Counted from the stretch's first letter, positions 7,751 through 15,842 are shown. The stretch is DNA of 64,000 nt from Bog-532 sp963830385 (GCA_963830385.1 CAWHMD010000008.1:62001-126000); one strand, 5' to 3'. Numbers and translations: made by a program. The notes: generated by a model not told the origin, from the sequence alone.

Positions 7751-8347
7751 ATGGCACGGCTTCCCCGCATTGAGCACACCGGCCGGCCGTGGCGCATCCA
7801 CGAGCTGACCAGCGATTTCGAGCTCGAAGACGTGTGGGCGCTGCCGGTCACCGGCGGCCCGGACGACTTTCCCCGGCTGATCGAGCAGTTCGCCGCGGGC
7901 GACCCGGCGCTCGGTTCCTCGCCGGTGGTGCGGCTGCTGTGGGCCACCCGCTGGCAGCTGGGCCGTTTGCTCGGCTGGGACCGGCCGGGGGCCGGCCTGG
8001 GCGCCCGGGTCCGGCCGCTGCGGGACCGGCTGTCCGATGACCTGCGGGCCGCGCCCGGCCCCGGCTTCGGGACGCTGGGATTCCGCTCGCTCTACCTGAC
8101 GGCTGACGAGTTCGCGGCCGAGATCGCCAACCAGACCGTGCACGGGGTGCTGCACGTGGGCTGGGTGCCCGACGGGGCCGGCCGGTACCGCGGCCAGCTG
8201 GCCGTCCTGGTCCGGCCCAACGGGATGCTGGGGGTTGCCTACCTGGCCGCCATCAAGCCGTTTCGCTACCTGTTCGTCTACCCGCAGCTGATGCGCGACA
8301 TCGCCAGGCACTGGACGGCCGGGTCACCCCGCCCAGCCGCGACGTAG
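7751..8347 (+). CDS. DUF2867 family protein
   Basis: A 198-residue protein with the DUF2867 pattern: DFELEDVWALPVTGGPDDF at the N-terminus, VVRLLWATRWQLGRLLGWD in the middle, and GRYRGQLAVLVRPNGMLGVAYLAAIKPFRYLFVYPQLM at the end. The fold resembles SRPBCC-like lipid-binding proteins, and no activity is assigned. The ATG has GGAGG 5 nt upstream, inside the TetR palindrome region. Its 3' end overlaps the remains of a second TetR gene on the other strand. Confidence 0.82.
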   Translation: MARLPRIEHTGRPWRIHELTSDFELEDVWALPVTGGPDDFPRLIEQFAAGDPALGSSPVVRLLWATRWQLGRLLGWDRPGAGLGARVRPLRDRLSDDLRAAPGPGFGTLGFRSLYLTADEFAAEIANQTVHGVLHVGWVPDGAGRYRGQLAVLVRPNGMLGVAYLAAIKPFRYLFVYPQLMRDIARHWTAGSPRPAAT

Positions 8348-8583
8348 CAGCGTGAACGTGGCCGCCAGCGTCTGGCGGGGCCGGGGCTGGCCGAGGCGAG
8401 GTCCAGGGATTCGAGCACGAACCGGGCCAGCACCCCAGCATCTTCCCGGTCCACCGGCTGGCCCCGCCGGACGGCGTCCTCGATGATCGTGTCGGCCAGC
8501 TCGGCGATCTGCCCGATGCTCACGTGCTCGTAGCCACGCTCCAGGAACAGCGTCAGCGCGGCATCCGCGATCGCACGATCCGC
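8278..8583 (-). pseudogene. TetR regulator remnant with internal deletion
   Basis: The minus strand reads as the start of a TetR HTH (RAIADAALTLFLERGYEH, then VSIGQIAELAD) and then jumps directly to what looks like a TetR C-terminal helix (TIIEDAVRRGQPVDRED, ARFVLESLDLA). The second half of the HTH and most of the ligand domain are missing. No start codon with a ribosome site remains. It is head-to-head with a flavin monooxygenase remnant, the usual TetR/target layout, so one deletion may have removed most of both genes. Confidence 0.7.
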
Positions 8584-8585
8584 TG

Positions 8586-8706
8586 GGGGCCACGCTGACC
8601 GCGGCGGTGCCGCTGGGGGAGGGCCGCCACCAGGTCTCGTTCACCAACGGCAGCACCGTCGAGACCGATCTGCTGGTCGGGGCGGATGGTGCCTGGTCCC
8701 GGGTCC
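8586..8706 (+). pseudogene. FAD-dependent monooxygenase remnant
   Basis: About 40 codons read in frame as LTAAVPLGEGRHQVSF followed by TNGSTVETDLLVGADGAWSR. DLLVGADGxxSxVR is the second flavin/NAD(P)H (GD-type) motif of class A aromatic and tetracycline-type hydroxylases. Upstream (the FAD GxGxxG half) and downstream parts are absent, and the reading runs straight into the promoter of the next gene. With the adjoining TetR remnant it marks a deleted locus. Confidence 0.75.
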
Positions 8707-8761
8707 GTATATCTTTTGTATGCGCGCAGGCCGGAAGCGCCCGTTGGATCAGGAGACGCCA

Positions 8762-9304
8762 ATGCGGGTCGGGATCTCCGGGACGCACGGGACGGGGAAG
8801 ACGACACTGGCCGAGGCGCTTTCTGCGCGCCTCCCGGGACACGTGCTGGTGGACGAGCCCTACTACCAGCTGGAGGAGCAGGGCTACGAGTTCGGGTTCC
8901 CGCCGACGCGGGAGGACTATCGGGCGCTGCTGGCCTGCTCCGTGCGCAGCCTGACCCCCCCAGCCAAGCCGCCGGCCGTGGTCTTCGACCGGACGCCGCT
9001 GGACTACCTCGCCTATCTGGCCGCGGCCGGCGCGGACCCAGCCGATCAAGCCGCTGCCGTCCCGCTCGGCCCGGCCATCTCGAGCCTTGATCTGCTGGTC
9101 ATCACCCCGCTCACGACCGACACCGAGCGGGGCCTGCCCGCCGCCGGCCTGCCCGCGCTCCGCTCGCGGATGAATGACGCGCTGCTGGCGCTGGTCTACG
9201 ACGATCCGCTCGACGCCTGGGGCGATGTGCCGGTGCTGGAGCTGACCGGGGCCCTCGACGGCCGGCTCGACGCGGTCCTCGCCGCCCTCGGGCGGGGTCA
9301 GTAG
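8762..9304 (+). CDS. Small P-loop NTPase, nucleoside/nicotinamide-kinase-like AAA protein
   Basis: A 180-residue protein starting MRVGISGTHGTGKTTLAEAL, a Walker A loop at residues 7-15. VLVDEPYYQLEEQG and VVFDRTPLDYLAYL follow, and the DRTPLDY motif is typical of small AAA_28/nucleoside-kinase-like proteins. It is shorter than most kinases of this group, and no lid domain is obvious. AGGAG precedes the ATG by 6 nt. It is convergent with the LCP gene and their 3' ends overlap by 7 bp. The substrate is unknown. Confidence 0.75.
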   Translation: MRVGISGTHGTGKTTLAEALSARLPGHVLVDEPYYQLEEQGYEFGFPPTREDYRALLACSVRSLTPPAKPPAVVFDRTPLDYLAYLAAAGADPADQAAAVPLGPAISSLDLLVITPLTTDTERGLPAAGLPALRSRMNDALLALVYDDPLDAWGDVPVLELTGALDGRLDAVLAALGRGQ

Positions 9305-10959
9305 ACGCAGGGGATGCCGTAGGGGGCGCTCGGGGCGACGGTCACCGCGCCGCCGGCCTGGCCGTTGTTGGACGAGGAGGTCGGGCTGGCACTGGGGGCA
9401 CCCGACTTGGAGGCGCCCGACTTGGAGGCGCCCGACTTGGAGGCGCCCGACTGGGAGGCGCCCGGCTGGGAGGCGCCCGACTGGGAGGCACCGGATGGGG
9501 ACACGCTGGGGGCGGCGGTGGCGCTGCCCGCGGTGATGGTGTCCGGCACCGAGGTGGCGTCCGGGCCGAGTACCAGCTCGACATGACCGGCGGCGACCGA
9601 GGTGCTGGCGGTCGCGGTCACGCCGTTGAAGTAGCCGGCGACCCTGGCCGCGCTGGCCGCCGCCCCCGGGCCGTACAGCACCCGGGTCAAGGACCCGGAG
9701 GTGGTGTTGCCGACCTTGCCCGCCTTGAACCCGGCCGACGTGAGGGCCTGCGACATCTGCGCGGCCAGCCCGGCCGCGGCCCCGCCGTTGAGGACGTCGA
9801 CCGCGGTCGCGCTGGGCGCCAGCGACTTCGCGGCCACGGTCGGCTGGGTGGTGGCGGGGGCCGGATAGAACGCGTGCTGTACCACCTGCTTGATCGCGGC
9901 CGGGTCGATGATGTTGACCGTCTGCCCGCCCTCCATACCGTTCGTGCTGACCACCGGCGCGGTCTGGAAGGTCAGGTTCTTGCCGGTCAGGGACTTCATC
10001 TCGGTCGCGAAGTTGAAGATCTGCCAGTCAGAGTCGGTGATCACGAACTTCTTCGCCTCATTCACCAGGCGGGTGAGGTCGTCGATGCTGGTGAAGATGC
10101 CCTGGTGCCCGAGTTTCCAGATCACGTAGTCGATGACGGACTGCTGCCGGTGGGTGCGGTCCAGGTCCCCGTTGGGCAGGTTGTCGCGTTCGCGCACGAA
10201 CGCCAGCGCCTGGGCCGCGTCCAGGTGCAGGTAACCGGCGTGCGGGGCGTCGAAGCCGGAGTTGGCGTCGTGCAGGTTCTGGCCGTTCTTCCACGACTTC
10301 AGGCAGGCCTCGACGCCGCCGAAGGTCTGCGCCAGCTCGTAGAACCCGGCCAGGTTGACCTCGGCGAAGTGGTCGACGTGGACGCCGGTCAGCGCCTGCA
10401 CGCTGTCGATCGCGGCGGTCTGGCCGGCCTCGTTGGCCAGCAGGTACCGCTGGTTCTTGGCCATGTTCGAGTTGTTGGTCTGGCTCAGGCTCTGCGCCCA
10501 GGCCAGGCCGTAGGCCTGGTCGATCTTCCCCTGCGACTGGCCGTCGTAGGCCTTGGGGTAGGTGACCCAGTCGTCACGGGGAATGGAGAAGCCGACCGCC
10601 TTCTGCCCGCCCGCGAAGATGTGGATGAGGATCAGCGTGTTGGTGTCCTGGCCGCCGACGCCGTTCTCGACCCCCTGCACGCTGCCCGCGTGCAGGGCCT
10701 TGAGCAGGCTGGCGGGCAGGACGTTGCCGTCGTAGTCGGTCCGGCTCTCCAGGCCCATCAGTAGGATGTTCATCGCCCCGCTGACCGGGCCGCCGGAAAT
10801 CGCGTTGGACCCGCCGATGCTGGTGACCTGGGCCTTCACGTAGTAAGCGAAACCGCTCACGACCAGAATGGCGGCAGCGACGATACAGCTCACGGCGTAG
10901 CCTGCCATGCCGGCGACGCCCACACCGCCACGCGCCCTGGAAATCTGGGTTCCCTTCAA
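9298..10959 (-). CDS. LytR-CpsA-Psr (LCP) family cell-wall ligase with LytR_C domain
   Basis: A 553-residue membrane-anchored protein: a short basic cytoplasmic tail, a TM helix at about 17-42, an LCP catalytic domain at about 60-310, a LytR_C domain at about 365-460 and a low-complexity tail. Key LCP residues are visible: FSIPRDDWVTYP, and FVRERDNLPNGDLDRTHRQQ with the conserved Arg/Asp set. The family transfers undecaprenyl-linked polymers such as teichoic acids or arabinogalactan to peptidoglycan. The tail has six GAS(Q/K)(S/P) pentapeptides and ends in an extracellular PYGIPCVY. The gene faces a TetR gene across 228 bp. Confidence 0.9.
   Translation of the reverse strand: MKGTQISRARGGVGVAGMAGYAVSCIVAAAILVVSGFAYYVKAQVTSIGGSNAISGGPVSGAMNILLMGLESRTDYDGNVLPASLLKALHAGSVQGVENGVGGQDTNTLILIHIFAGGQKAVGFSIPRDDWVTYPKAYDGQSQGKIDQAYGLAWAQSLSQTNNSNMAKNQRYLLANEAGQTAAIDSVQALTGVHVDHFAEVNLAGFYELAQTFGGVEACLKSWKNGQNLHDANSGFDAPHAGYLHLDAAQALAFVRERDNLPNGDLDRTHRQQSVIDYVIWKLGHQGIFTSIDDLTRLVNEAKKFVITDSDWQIFNFATEMKSLTGKNLTFQTAPVVSTNGMEGGQTVNIIDPAAIKQVVQHAFYPAPATTQPTVAAKSLAPSATAVDVLNGGAAAGLAAQMSQALTSAGFKAGKVGNTTSGSLTRVLYGPGAAASAARVAGYFNGVTATASTSVAAGHVELVLGPDATSVPDTITAGSATAAPSVSPSGASQSGASQPGASQSGASKSGASKSGASKSGAPSASPTSSSNNGQAGGAVTVAPSAPYGIPCVY
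9401..9490. repeat. Six 15-bp tandem repeats in the LCP gene
   Basis: Units of the form CCCGACTTGGAGGCG are repeated six times with a few substitutions, encoding GASQS/GASKS pentapeptides in the extracellular tail. The three units with CTTGG are identical, which suggests recent slippage expansion. Copy number is likely to vary between strains. Confidence 0.9.
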
Positions 10960-11127
10960 CCGACGACCTGATGATCAATACGAACAACTCGCCGATGAAG
11001 TTTCCACATCCCGGCCCGTATGGCGCCAGCGTAAGTCCCCAACCGTCATGCCAGCGTAAGACGCCCCGCCGCCACGGCCCGGAGCAGCCTCTCCAGCTGA
11101 CGGTCACAGTCCCCCCGCGCGGAGCTT

Positions 11128-11169
11128 CGTTGAAACAAAATTCACGGTATGATGAAACTAGTTTCAACG
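11128..11169. promoter_or_regulatory. TetR operator region with three GTTTCA/TGAAAC half-sites
   Basis: A 14-bp perfect palindrome TGAAACTAGTTTCA lies at 11153-11166. In addition CGTTGAAAC (11128-11136) and GTTTCAACG (11161-11169) form a 9-bp perfect inverted repeat. The block ends 19 bp before the TetR start at 11188 and overlaps the likely promoter, so autoregulation is probable. The LCP gene start (10959) is on the far side, so it could also be affected. Confidence 0.75.
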
Positions 11170-11187
11170 TAAGAGGAGACTTTGCCT

Positions 11188-11817
11188 ATGGGCAGCCAAC
11201 CCGCGGAAAAAAGGGCCAGCACGCCCGGACCACGAGATGAACGCGGCGTGCTCGCGGCCCGGATCCTGGCCGAGGCTCGTGCCTCCTTCGCCGAGCATGG
11301 CTACGCCGGCACCACCGTCCGGGCCGTCGCCCGGGCGGCCGACGTCGACCCGGCGCTGGTGTACCACTACTACGGCTCCAAGGAGAGCCTGCTGGACGCG
11401 GCGACCACGCCGCCGCCGAGCTTCCTTGACCAGATCGTCACCGCCTGGCAGACCCCACCCGAACAGCTCGGCGAGCAGCTGGTCCGGCTGATGCTGCAGA
11501 ACTGGCAGGACCCCGGCCACGAACCGATCCTGCGGGCGGTCGTGCAGATCGCGGGCAATGAGCCTGCGATCCGGGACAAGCTGAGCCACATCATCGAGCG
11601 ATCCCTGATGGGCGCGTCCGCCCAGGCGCTGGAGGAGGGCGAACGGGCGCTGCGAAGCAGCCTCATCGCCTCGCAGCTGATGGGCCTGGCCTTCATGCGC
11701 TTCATCTGGAAGATCGAGCCGCTGGCGACCATGGACGACGACGACGTGGTGGCCGCGATCGCCCCGACCATCCAGCGCTATCTTGACGGCGATGTCTACT
11801 CTGCGGCCAGCGACTGA
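11188..11817 (+). CDS. TetR/AcrR family regulator
   Basis: A 209-residue TetR protein: the HTH TTVRAVARAADVDPALVYHYYGSKESLL lies at about residues 40-70, followed by a PF17920-like C-terminal domain (ERSLMGASAQALEEGERALRSSLIASQLMGLAFMRF). AGAGGAG lies about 11 nt upstream of the ATG. Its 3' end overlaps the start of a broken MFS transporter gene, which was probably its cotranscribed target. The next intact MFS gene at 12386 may now be the functional partner. Confidence 0.9.
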   Translation: MGSQPAEKRASTPGPRDERGVLAARILAEARASFAEHGYAGTTVRAVARAADVDPALVYHYYGSKESLLDAATTPPPSFLDQIVTAWQTPPEQLGEQLVRLMLQNWQDPGHEPILRAVVQIAGNEPAIRDKLSHIIERSLMGASAQALEEGERALRSSLIASQLMGLAFMRFIWKIEPLATMDDDDVVAAIAPTIQRYLDGDVYSAASD

Positions 11818-11962
11818 TTCGCGGGATCCATCCCCAGCCGGTTCGGCGTGGGCGCCGTTCCGGCACCGGCTGTTCGCCGCGATGTGGACGGCCCAGTTCA
11901 TCAGCAACATCGGCAGCTGGATTCCGCCGGTCGTCACCCACTGGCTGACCTCGCCGGAGTTA
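11792..11962 (+). pseudogene. N-terminal remnant of an MFS exporter (DHA3 type)
   Basis: An ATG inside the end of the TetR gene opens a frame reading MSTLRPATDSRDP, then SAWAPFRHRLFAAMWTAQFI, SNIGSW. This is the first transmembrane segment and RxxxFxxLWxAxxxSNxGxW signature of EntS-like MFS exporters. After about 50 codons the match stops and the frame continues as unrelated sequence. The overlap with the TetR gene implies a former translationally coupled regulator/exporter pair. Confidence 0.7.
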
Positions 11963-12011
11963 CAGATCGTACTTGGCCGCCCACGACCGCCTCGTCAGCC
12001 CGCCGTCTACG

Positions 12012-12197
12012 ATGGCCGCCATGGCTCCCGCGAACGCACCCGACCCAGGCAAGGACCGGGACAAAGATCCGGTGCGGCCGGAACAGAGCCCCGAGCAGAG
12101 CGCCGAGGACACCGACGCGGGCTGGGGCGAAGCCCCCGAGTCCGGCGACGACGATCGTTACCACCGGGACCGGCCGCCGCACTGGGGCTCGGACTGA
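12012..12197 (+). CDS. Small acidic conserved actinobacterial protein, 61 residues
   Basis: Contains DTDAGWGEAPESGDDDRY followed by RDRPPHWGSD at the C-terminus. The (D)AGWGE...DDDRxxRxxPPHW pattern is one I associate with a small conserved actinobacterial protein of unknown function. It is highly charged with no membrane segment. The start is ATG 12012 or 12021; neither has a ribosome site, so it may be leaderless. It lies between two gene remnants and appears intact. Confidence 0.6.
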   Translation: MAAMAPANAPDPGKDRDKDPVRPEQSPEQSAEDTDAGWGEAPESGDDDRYHRDRPPHWGSD

Positions 12198-12215
12198 CTC
12201 ACCCCGTGGTGCTCA

Positions 12216-12308
12216 TCACCGCTCGCTGGTGTCCTCGATGAGCTGGGGGAGGACCTGGAACAGGTCGCCGATGACGCCGTAGTCGGCGAGTTCGAAGATT
12301 CGCGGGCG
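12216..12308 (-). pseudogene. C-terminal remnant of electron transfer flavoprotein alpha subunit
   Basis: The minus strand reads IFELADYGVIGDLFQVLPQL and then IEDTSER before a stop. This matches the conserved end of EtfA/FixB (IFEVADYGVVGDLFEVVPQL). Only about 30 codons remain, and nothing upstream resembles the FAD-binding domain. No EtfB gene is adjacent. Confidence 0.7.
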
Positions 12309-12385
12309 GTTGACAAGCTGACCGGTCGCGCCGGGCAATAAGATGCTTGCCAGCAGGCATCTATTTCGGGGCTGGGTGGTGTGCA

Positions 12386-13714
12386 GTGCCGGCGGAGACG
12401 GCGCGGCCGAAGGGCCGGAGAATGTTCGCGTCGCTGTCCACGCGGAACTACCGGCTCTTCTTCTGGGGCCAGCTGGTCTCCATCTGCGGCACCTGGATGC
12501 AGACGGTCGCCCAGTCGTTCCTGGTCCTGGAGCTGACAAACTCCGGCACCCAGCTCGGGCTGGCGACCGCGACCCGGTTCGTGCCGGTCCTCTTCCTCGG
12601 CCCGTGGGGCGGCGTGGTCGTCGACCGGCTGGACAAGCGGCGGGTGCTGTACGTGACCCAGACGCTGTCCGGGCTGCTGGCGCTGGCGTTCGGGGTGCTG
12701 GTCGGTACCCACGCCATCGAGATGTGGATGGTGTATCTGCTGGCCCTGGCGCTCGGCTTCGTGAACGTGTTCGACAAGCCCGCGCAGCAGTCCCTGATCT
12801 CAGAGCTGGTGACCCGTGACCAGCTGAGTAACGCCGTCACCCTGAACTCCATCATCGTCAACCTGGCCCGGGTGTTCGGCGCCGCCTTGGGTGGCGGGAT
12901 GGCGGCCGTCCTGGGGCTGGCGCTGAGCTTCGACCTCAACGCGCTGTCGTTCGGAGCGGTCCTGCTCAGCCTGGTGGCCATGCGGGCCAGCCAGATGATT
13001 CCGCACCAGCGGAATCCCCGCCAGCGCGGTCAGCTCCGGGAGGGGCTGGCCTACGTGGCCAGAGAACCGGAGCTGCTGGTACCGCTGCTCCTGATCTTCA
13101 TCGTCGGGGCGCTGGCCTGGGAGTTCCCGATCAGCCTGCCGCTGTTCGCCCGCCAGATCCTGCACGGCGGGGCCGGGACCTACGGGGTGATGACCGCGGT
13201 CATGGGCGGCGGCGCGGTTGTCGGCGGGCTGATCACCGCGTCCAGACGGAAGGTCCGCCGTGCGGGCCTGGCCCTTTCCGCCATCGGCTGGGGCGCCATG
13301 ATCACCCTGGCCGCGCTGGCCCCCGACGAGGTCACCGAGTACGTGATCCTGGTGTTCGTCGGCTACGGCAGCATCTCGTTCAACTCGCTGGCCAAGACCG
13401 TCCTGCAGCTGTCGGCCCCGTCGGCCATGCGGGGCCGGGTGATGGCCCTGTGGGGGGTCGCCTGGCTCGGCTCCACGCCCATCGGCGGGGCCATCGTCGG
13501 CTGGGTCGGCCAGGAGCTTGGTGCCCGCTGGTCCCTGCTGATCGGCGGGGTCCCCACGCTCATCTGCGGTATCGCCGCCTACCCGGTCCTTTCGCGCATC
13601 GACGTCAAACACGTGCAAGCCGACCAGGCCGCCGCCCCAGCTACCGCCGTTGTCCCGGAGCCCCGGGACGCCGGGCTCCGCGACGCGGCGCCGACCGAAG
13701 GCAGCGCGGCCTGA
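12386..13714 (+). CDS. MFS exporter, DHA3/EntS-like
   Basis: A 442-residue (GTG start; 430 from ATG 12422) major facilitator of the EntS/DHA3 group. It has FASLSTRNYRLFFWGQLVS at TM1, then SICGTWMQTVAQSFLVLELT, RLDKRRVLYVTQ (motif A loop), FDKPAQQSLISELV, and LQLSAPSAMRGRVMALW between TM10 and TM11. About 11-12 hydrophobic segments are visible, with a polar C-terminal tail. The GTG at 12386 has a GGGTGG ribosome site; the ATG is only 2 nt from GGAG. It probably exports a small hydrophobic or siderophore-like compound. The TetR at 11188 is a candidate regulator. Confidence 0.85.
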   Translation: MPAETARPKGRRMFASLSTRNYRLFFWGQLVSICGTWMQTVAQSFLVLELTNSGTQLGLATATRFVPVLFLGPWGGVVVDRLDKRRVLYVTQTLSGLLALAFGVLVGTHAIEMWMVYLLALALGFVNVFDKPAQQSLISELVTRDQLSNAVTLNSIIVNLARVFGAALGGGMAAVLGLALSFDLNALSFGAVLLSLVAMRASQMIPHQRNPRQRGQLREGLAYVAREPELLVPLLLIFIVGALAWEFPISLPLFARQILHGGAGTYGVMTAVMGGGAVVGGLITASRRKVRRAGLALSAIGWGAMITLAALAPDEVTEYVILVFVGYGSISFNSLAKTVLQLSAPSAMRGRVMALWGVAWLGSTPIGGAIVGWVGQELGARWSLLIGGVPTLICGIAAYPVLSRIDVKHVQADQAAAPATAVVPEPRDAGLRDAAPTEGSAA

Positions 13715-13728
13715 GCGGGGGTGCGCTG

Positions 13729-14394
13729 ATGCTGCTCCGGCACGGCGCCAGCGAGTGGAACGAGGAAAATCGCTTCACCGGCTGGACGGACGTGCCGCTG
13801 TCGGACACCGGGCGCCGGCGGGCCAAGCAGCTGGGCGACAAGCTGCGCGCCGGCCGGTGGGTCCCGTCGGTGGTGCACGCGTCCGAGCTGAGCCGGGTAA
13901 CGGAAACGGTCGCCATCCTGGCGGAGGCGGCCGGCTGGCCGGACACCGAGGTACGGCCCGCCTGTCAGCTCAACGAGCGCGACTACGGCGAACTGGAAGG
14001 CTGGCGGCGCCCGGACGCCCGGCGGGTGCTCGGGGACCGTGAGTACGCCGCCGTGCACCGCGGCTGGAGCGCGGCCCCGCCCCGCGGTCTCCCGGCCAAC
14101 GAGGACGCGGCCCGGGCCCGGCACCGTTATCCGAGAAAACGTCCCCGCGAACTGGGCCCCGGCGCAGGTGCGGGGGAGAGCCTGGCCCAGGTGTCGGACC
14201 GCGTCGTCCGGTACTGGCTGACGACAGTCCGGCCGCAACTCGCCGCCGGCCACAACGTGCTGGTCGCCGGCCACAGCAATTCCCTGCGGGTGCTGATCCG
14301 GCAGCTGCGATCGGTGCCGGAATCCGCGCTGGCCACCATCGAAATAGCCGTCTGCCTGCCGATCATGCTGACACCCAGCCTGTCCGCCCTCTGA
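13729..14394 (+). CDS. Histidine phosphatase, phosphoglycerate-mutase-like
   Basis: A 221-residue dPGM-superfamily protein. It begins MLLRHGASEWNEENRFTGW, with catalytic His in the RHG motif at residues 4-6 and the dPGM-specific NxxxRFTGWxDVPLS. LNERDYGELEG and AGHSNSLRVLI provide the other active-site Glu and His. In canonical GpmA the last motif is AAHGNSLR, so G-to-S and other drift suggest a paralogue and not the housekeeping mutase. The C-terminus diverges after VPESALATIEI. It begins 12 bp after the MFS stop, so it may be cotranscribed. Confidence 0.75.
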   Translation: MLLRHGASEWNEENRFTGWTDVPLSDTGRRRAKQLGDKLRAGRWVPSVVHASELSRVTETVAILAEAAGWPDTEVRPACQLNERDYGELEGWRRPDARRVLGDREYAAVHRGWSAAPPRGLPANEDAARARHRYPRKRPRELGPGAGAGESLAQVSDRVVRYWLTTVRPQLAAGHNVLVAGHSNSLRVLIRQLRSVPESALATIEIAVCLPIMLTPSLSAL

Positions 14395-14513
14395 CCGCCC
14401 CCCGGCCTGCCGGGCCCGCCCGGCTCGGCCGCCGCCAAGCCCGGCTCGGCGCCGTTAGACCCGCCCGGCCGCCAAATGCCCGCCCTCCGCCATCCGCCCA
14501 GCGGCCTCGCCCA

Positions 14514-14568
14514 CAGCATCGAAGGCGCCAACGATGTCGCAATAGCAGCATCGAAGGCGCCAACGATG
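14514..14568. repeat. Two direct copies of a 23-bp near-palindromic unit
   Basis: The 23-bp unit beginning CAGCATCGAAGGCGCC occurs at 14514-14536 and 14546-14568, 32 bp apart. Each copy is itself nearly palindromic (CATCG-AA-GGCGCC-AA-CGATG). It lies in a non-coding stretch just upstream of an MmgE/PrpD remnant. It may be a REP-like or insertion-associated element. Confidence 0.7.
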
Positions 14569-14680
14569 CTGTGGCCCGCTGCCGTCCTTGCCCGGTGCCC
14601 TTCGGCCGGTGCTCCTTGGCCGGTGTGCCTGCCGAAGCTGGCTTGCGACGACTCCCAACCTCAGCCCTTGTCAAGATCTG

Positions 14681-14977
14681 CGCATCGAATTCCGCGACGA
14701 CCCCCGGTACACCGCGGCCTTCCCCGGCCACCTCGGGGGCCGGCTGGAGGTCACGCTCAGCTCCGGCCAGGTGGTGACGCTGGAGCGGCAGGATCCGCTC
14801 GGCCACCACGCCAACCCGATGAGCGACGACCAGCTCACCGCCAAGTTCCTCGGCCAGGCCGAGGACGTGCTGCCCGACCCGGCTGCCCAGGCGCTGCTCG
14901 ACCGGCTGTGGGCACTGGAGAAGCAGCCGTCGGTCGGCGAGCTGCTCAGCGCGACCCGCCCACTGACGCCGTCATAG
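14681..14977 (+). pseudogene. C-terminal remnant of an MmgE/PrpD family protein
   Basis: About 98 codons read DLRIEFRDDPRYTAAF, then LEVTLSSGQVVTLERQDPLG, NPMSDDQLTAKFLGQAEDVL and LLDRLWALEKQPSVGELLSA. This is the end of domain 2 of MmgE/PrpD (2-methylcitrate dehydratase-like) proteins, which are normally about 450 residues. There is no plausible start, and the upstream 280 bp (14395-14680) hold only the palindromic repeats and no coding signal. It is convergent with the ankyrin gene. Confidence 0.75.
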
Positions 14978-15002
14978 CTGCCCGCCGGCTGAGCTGGGCG
15001 GG

Positions 15003-15701
15003 TCAGGTGGTTTGAAGGTGGTCTTGTAGCCAGGTGATGAGGTTGTCTCGCTGGGTGCCACGTTCGCGGGGCGGCCTGGAGGGGGGTCTCGTCGCTGTAG
15101 CCGGGACTCTGGCGGGGGTCGGCTCCGTGGGCGAGGAGGCGTTCGGCGGTGCGGCGCTGGCCGCCGTGGCAGGCTTGCCAGAACGCTTCGGTGATGTCGT
15201 CCGGGGCCGGGGCGGGGGTTGCGGCGAGTAGTTCCTCCACCCGGGGCATGATCCCGAGCGCGGCGGCGTGCCAGAGCTTGCCGACCCGGGCTCCGCGCTG
15301 GACCAGGAGCCGGGCGACGTTCCAGCATCCGTATCCGATCGCGTTGTCGAGCGGGGTGCCGATGGACCCGCCGGGCCGTTCCAGGTCGGCGCCGCCATCG
15401 ATGAGCGCGGCCGCCACGTCGGCGTCGTCGCTGCTGGCCGCCCAGTGCAGCGGCGTCTCGGGCCGGTCTCCGCCGCTGTCAGCGTTGGGATCGGCACCGG
15501 CTTCGATGAGCAGCCGGACGATCGCCGGTCCGTGGGGAAATAGCCCGGCCAGTCGGTGACGACCAGCAGGGGTGTGCGGCTGTCGTGAATGTGCGCGTTG
15601 GCGAGACCCGGATTCTCGTCCAGCAGGGCGGACAGTGAGGTTGTGTCTCCCGTGCGGATGGCCTGCACTGCTGCGCTGGCGGCTGGGTCCTGGCCGTCCA
15701 C
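15003..15701 (-). pseudogene. Ankyrin-repeat protein with two compensating frameshifts
   Basis: A GTG at 15701 with AAGGAGA upstream starts VDGQDPAASAAVQAIRTGDT, an ankyrin-like N-terminus. The frame breaks at a run of four C on the minus strand (15534-15537), where one more C restores AIVRLLIEAGADPN and the following ankyrin helices (AAALIDGGADLERPGGS, NVARLLVQRGARVG). A second break at 15068-15071, one C too many, leads back to RERGTQRDNLITWLQDHLQ and a TGA. With both indels corrected it would be a normal protein of about 232 residues. The function is unknown; ankyrin repeats mediate protein contacts. Confidence 0.75.
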
Positions 15702-15842
15702 GGCGGGTCTCCTTCCGGGCGGGGACGGGCGCCCGTCTCCAGGAGGCAATCTAACTCGGGCCAGTGTCATCACCGATGAGGGTTGCGTCCTTGCCCAGGC
15801 GGGAGCGTTGGCGATAGTAGTGGATGCGGTGGAATGCAGCCG

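Noticed and set aside
9401..9490. Possible CRISPR array
   Set aside because: The repeats are 15 bp, contiguous and in frame, encode a peptide repeat and have no spacers.
11025..11060. Two copies of GCCAGCGTAAG upstream of the LCP gene
   Set aside because: Only 11 bp long and 25 bp apart with no symmetry. Too weak to call an operator.
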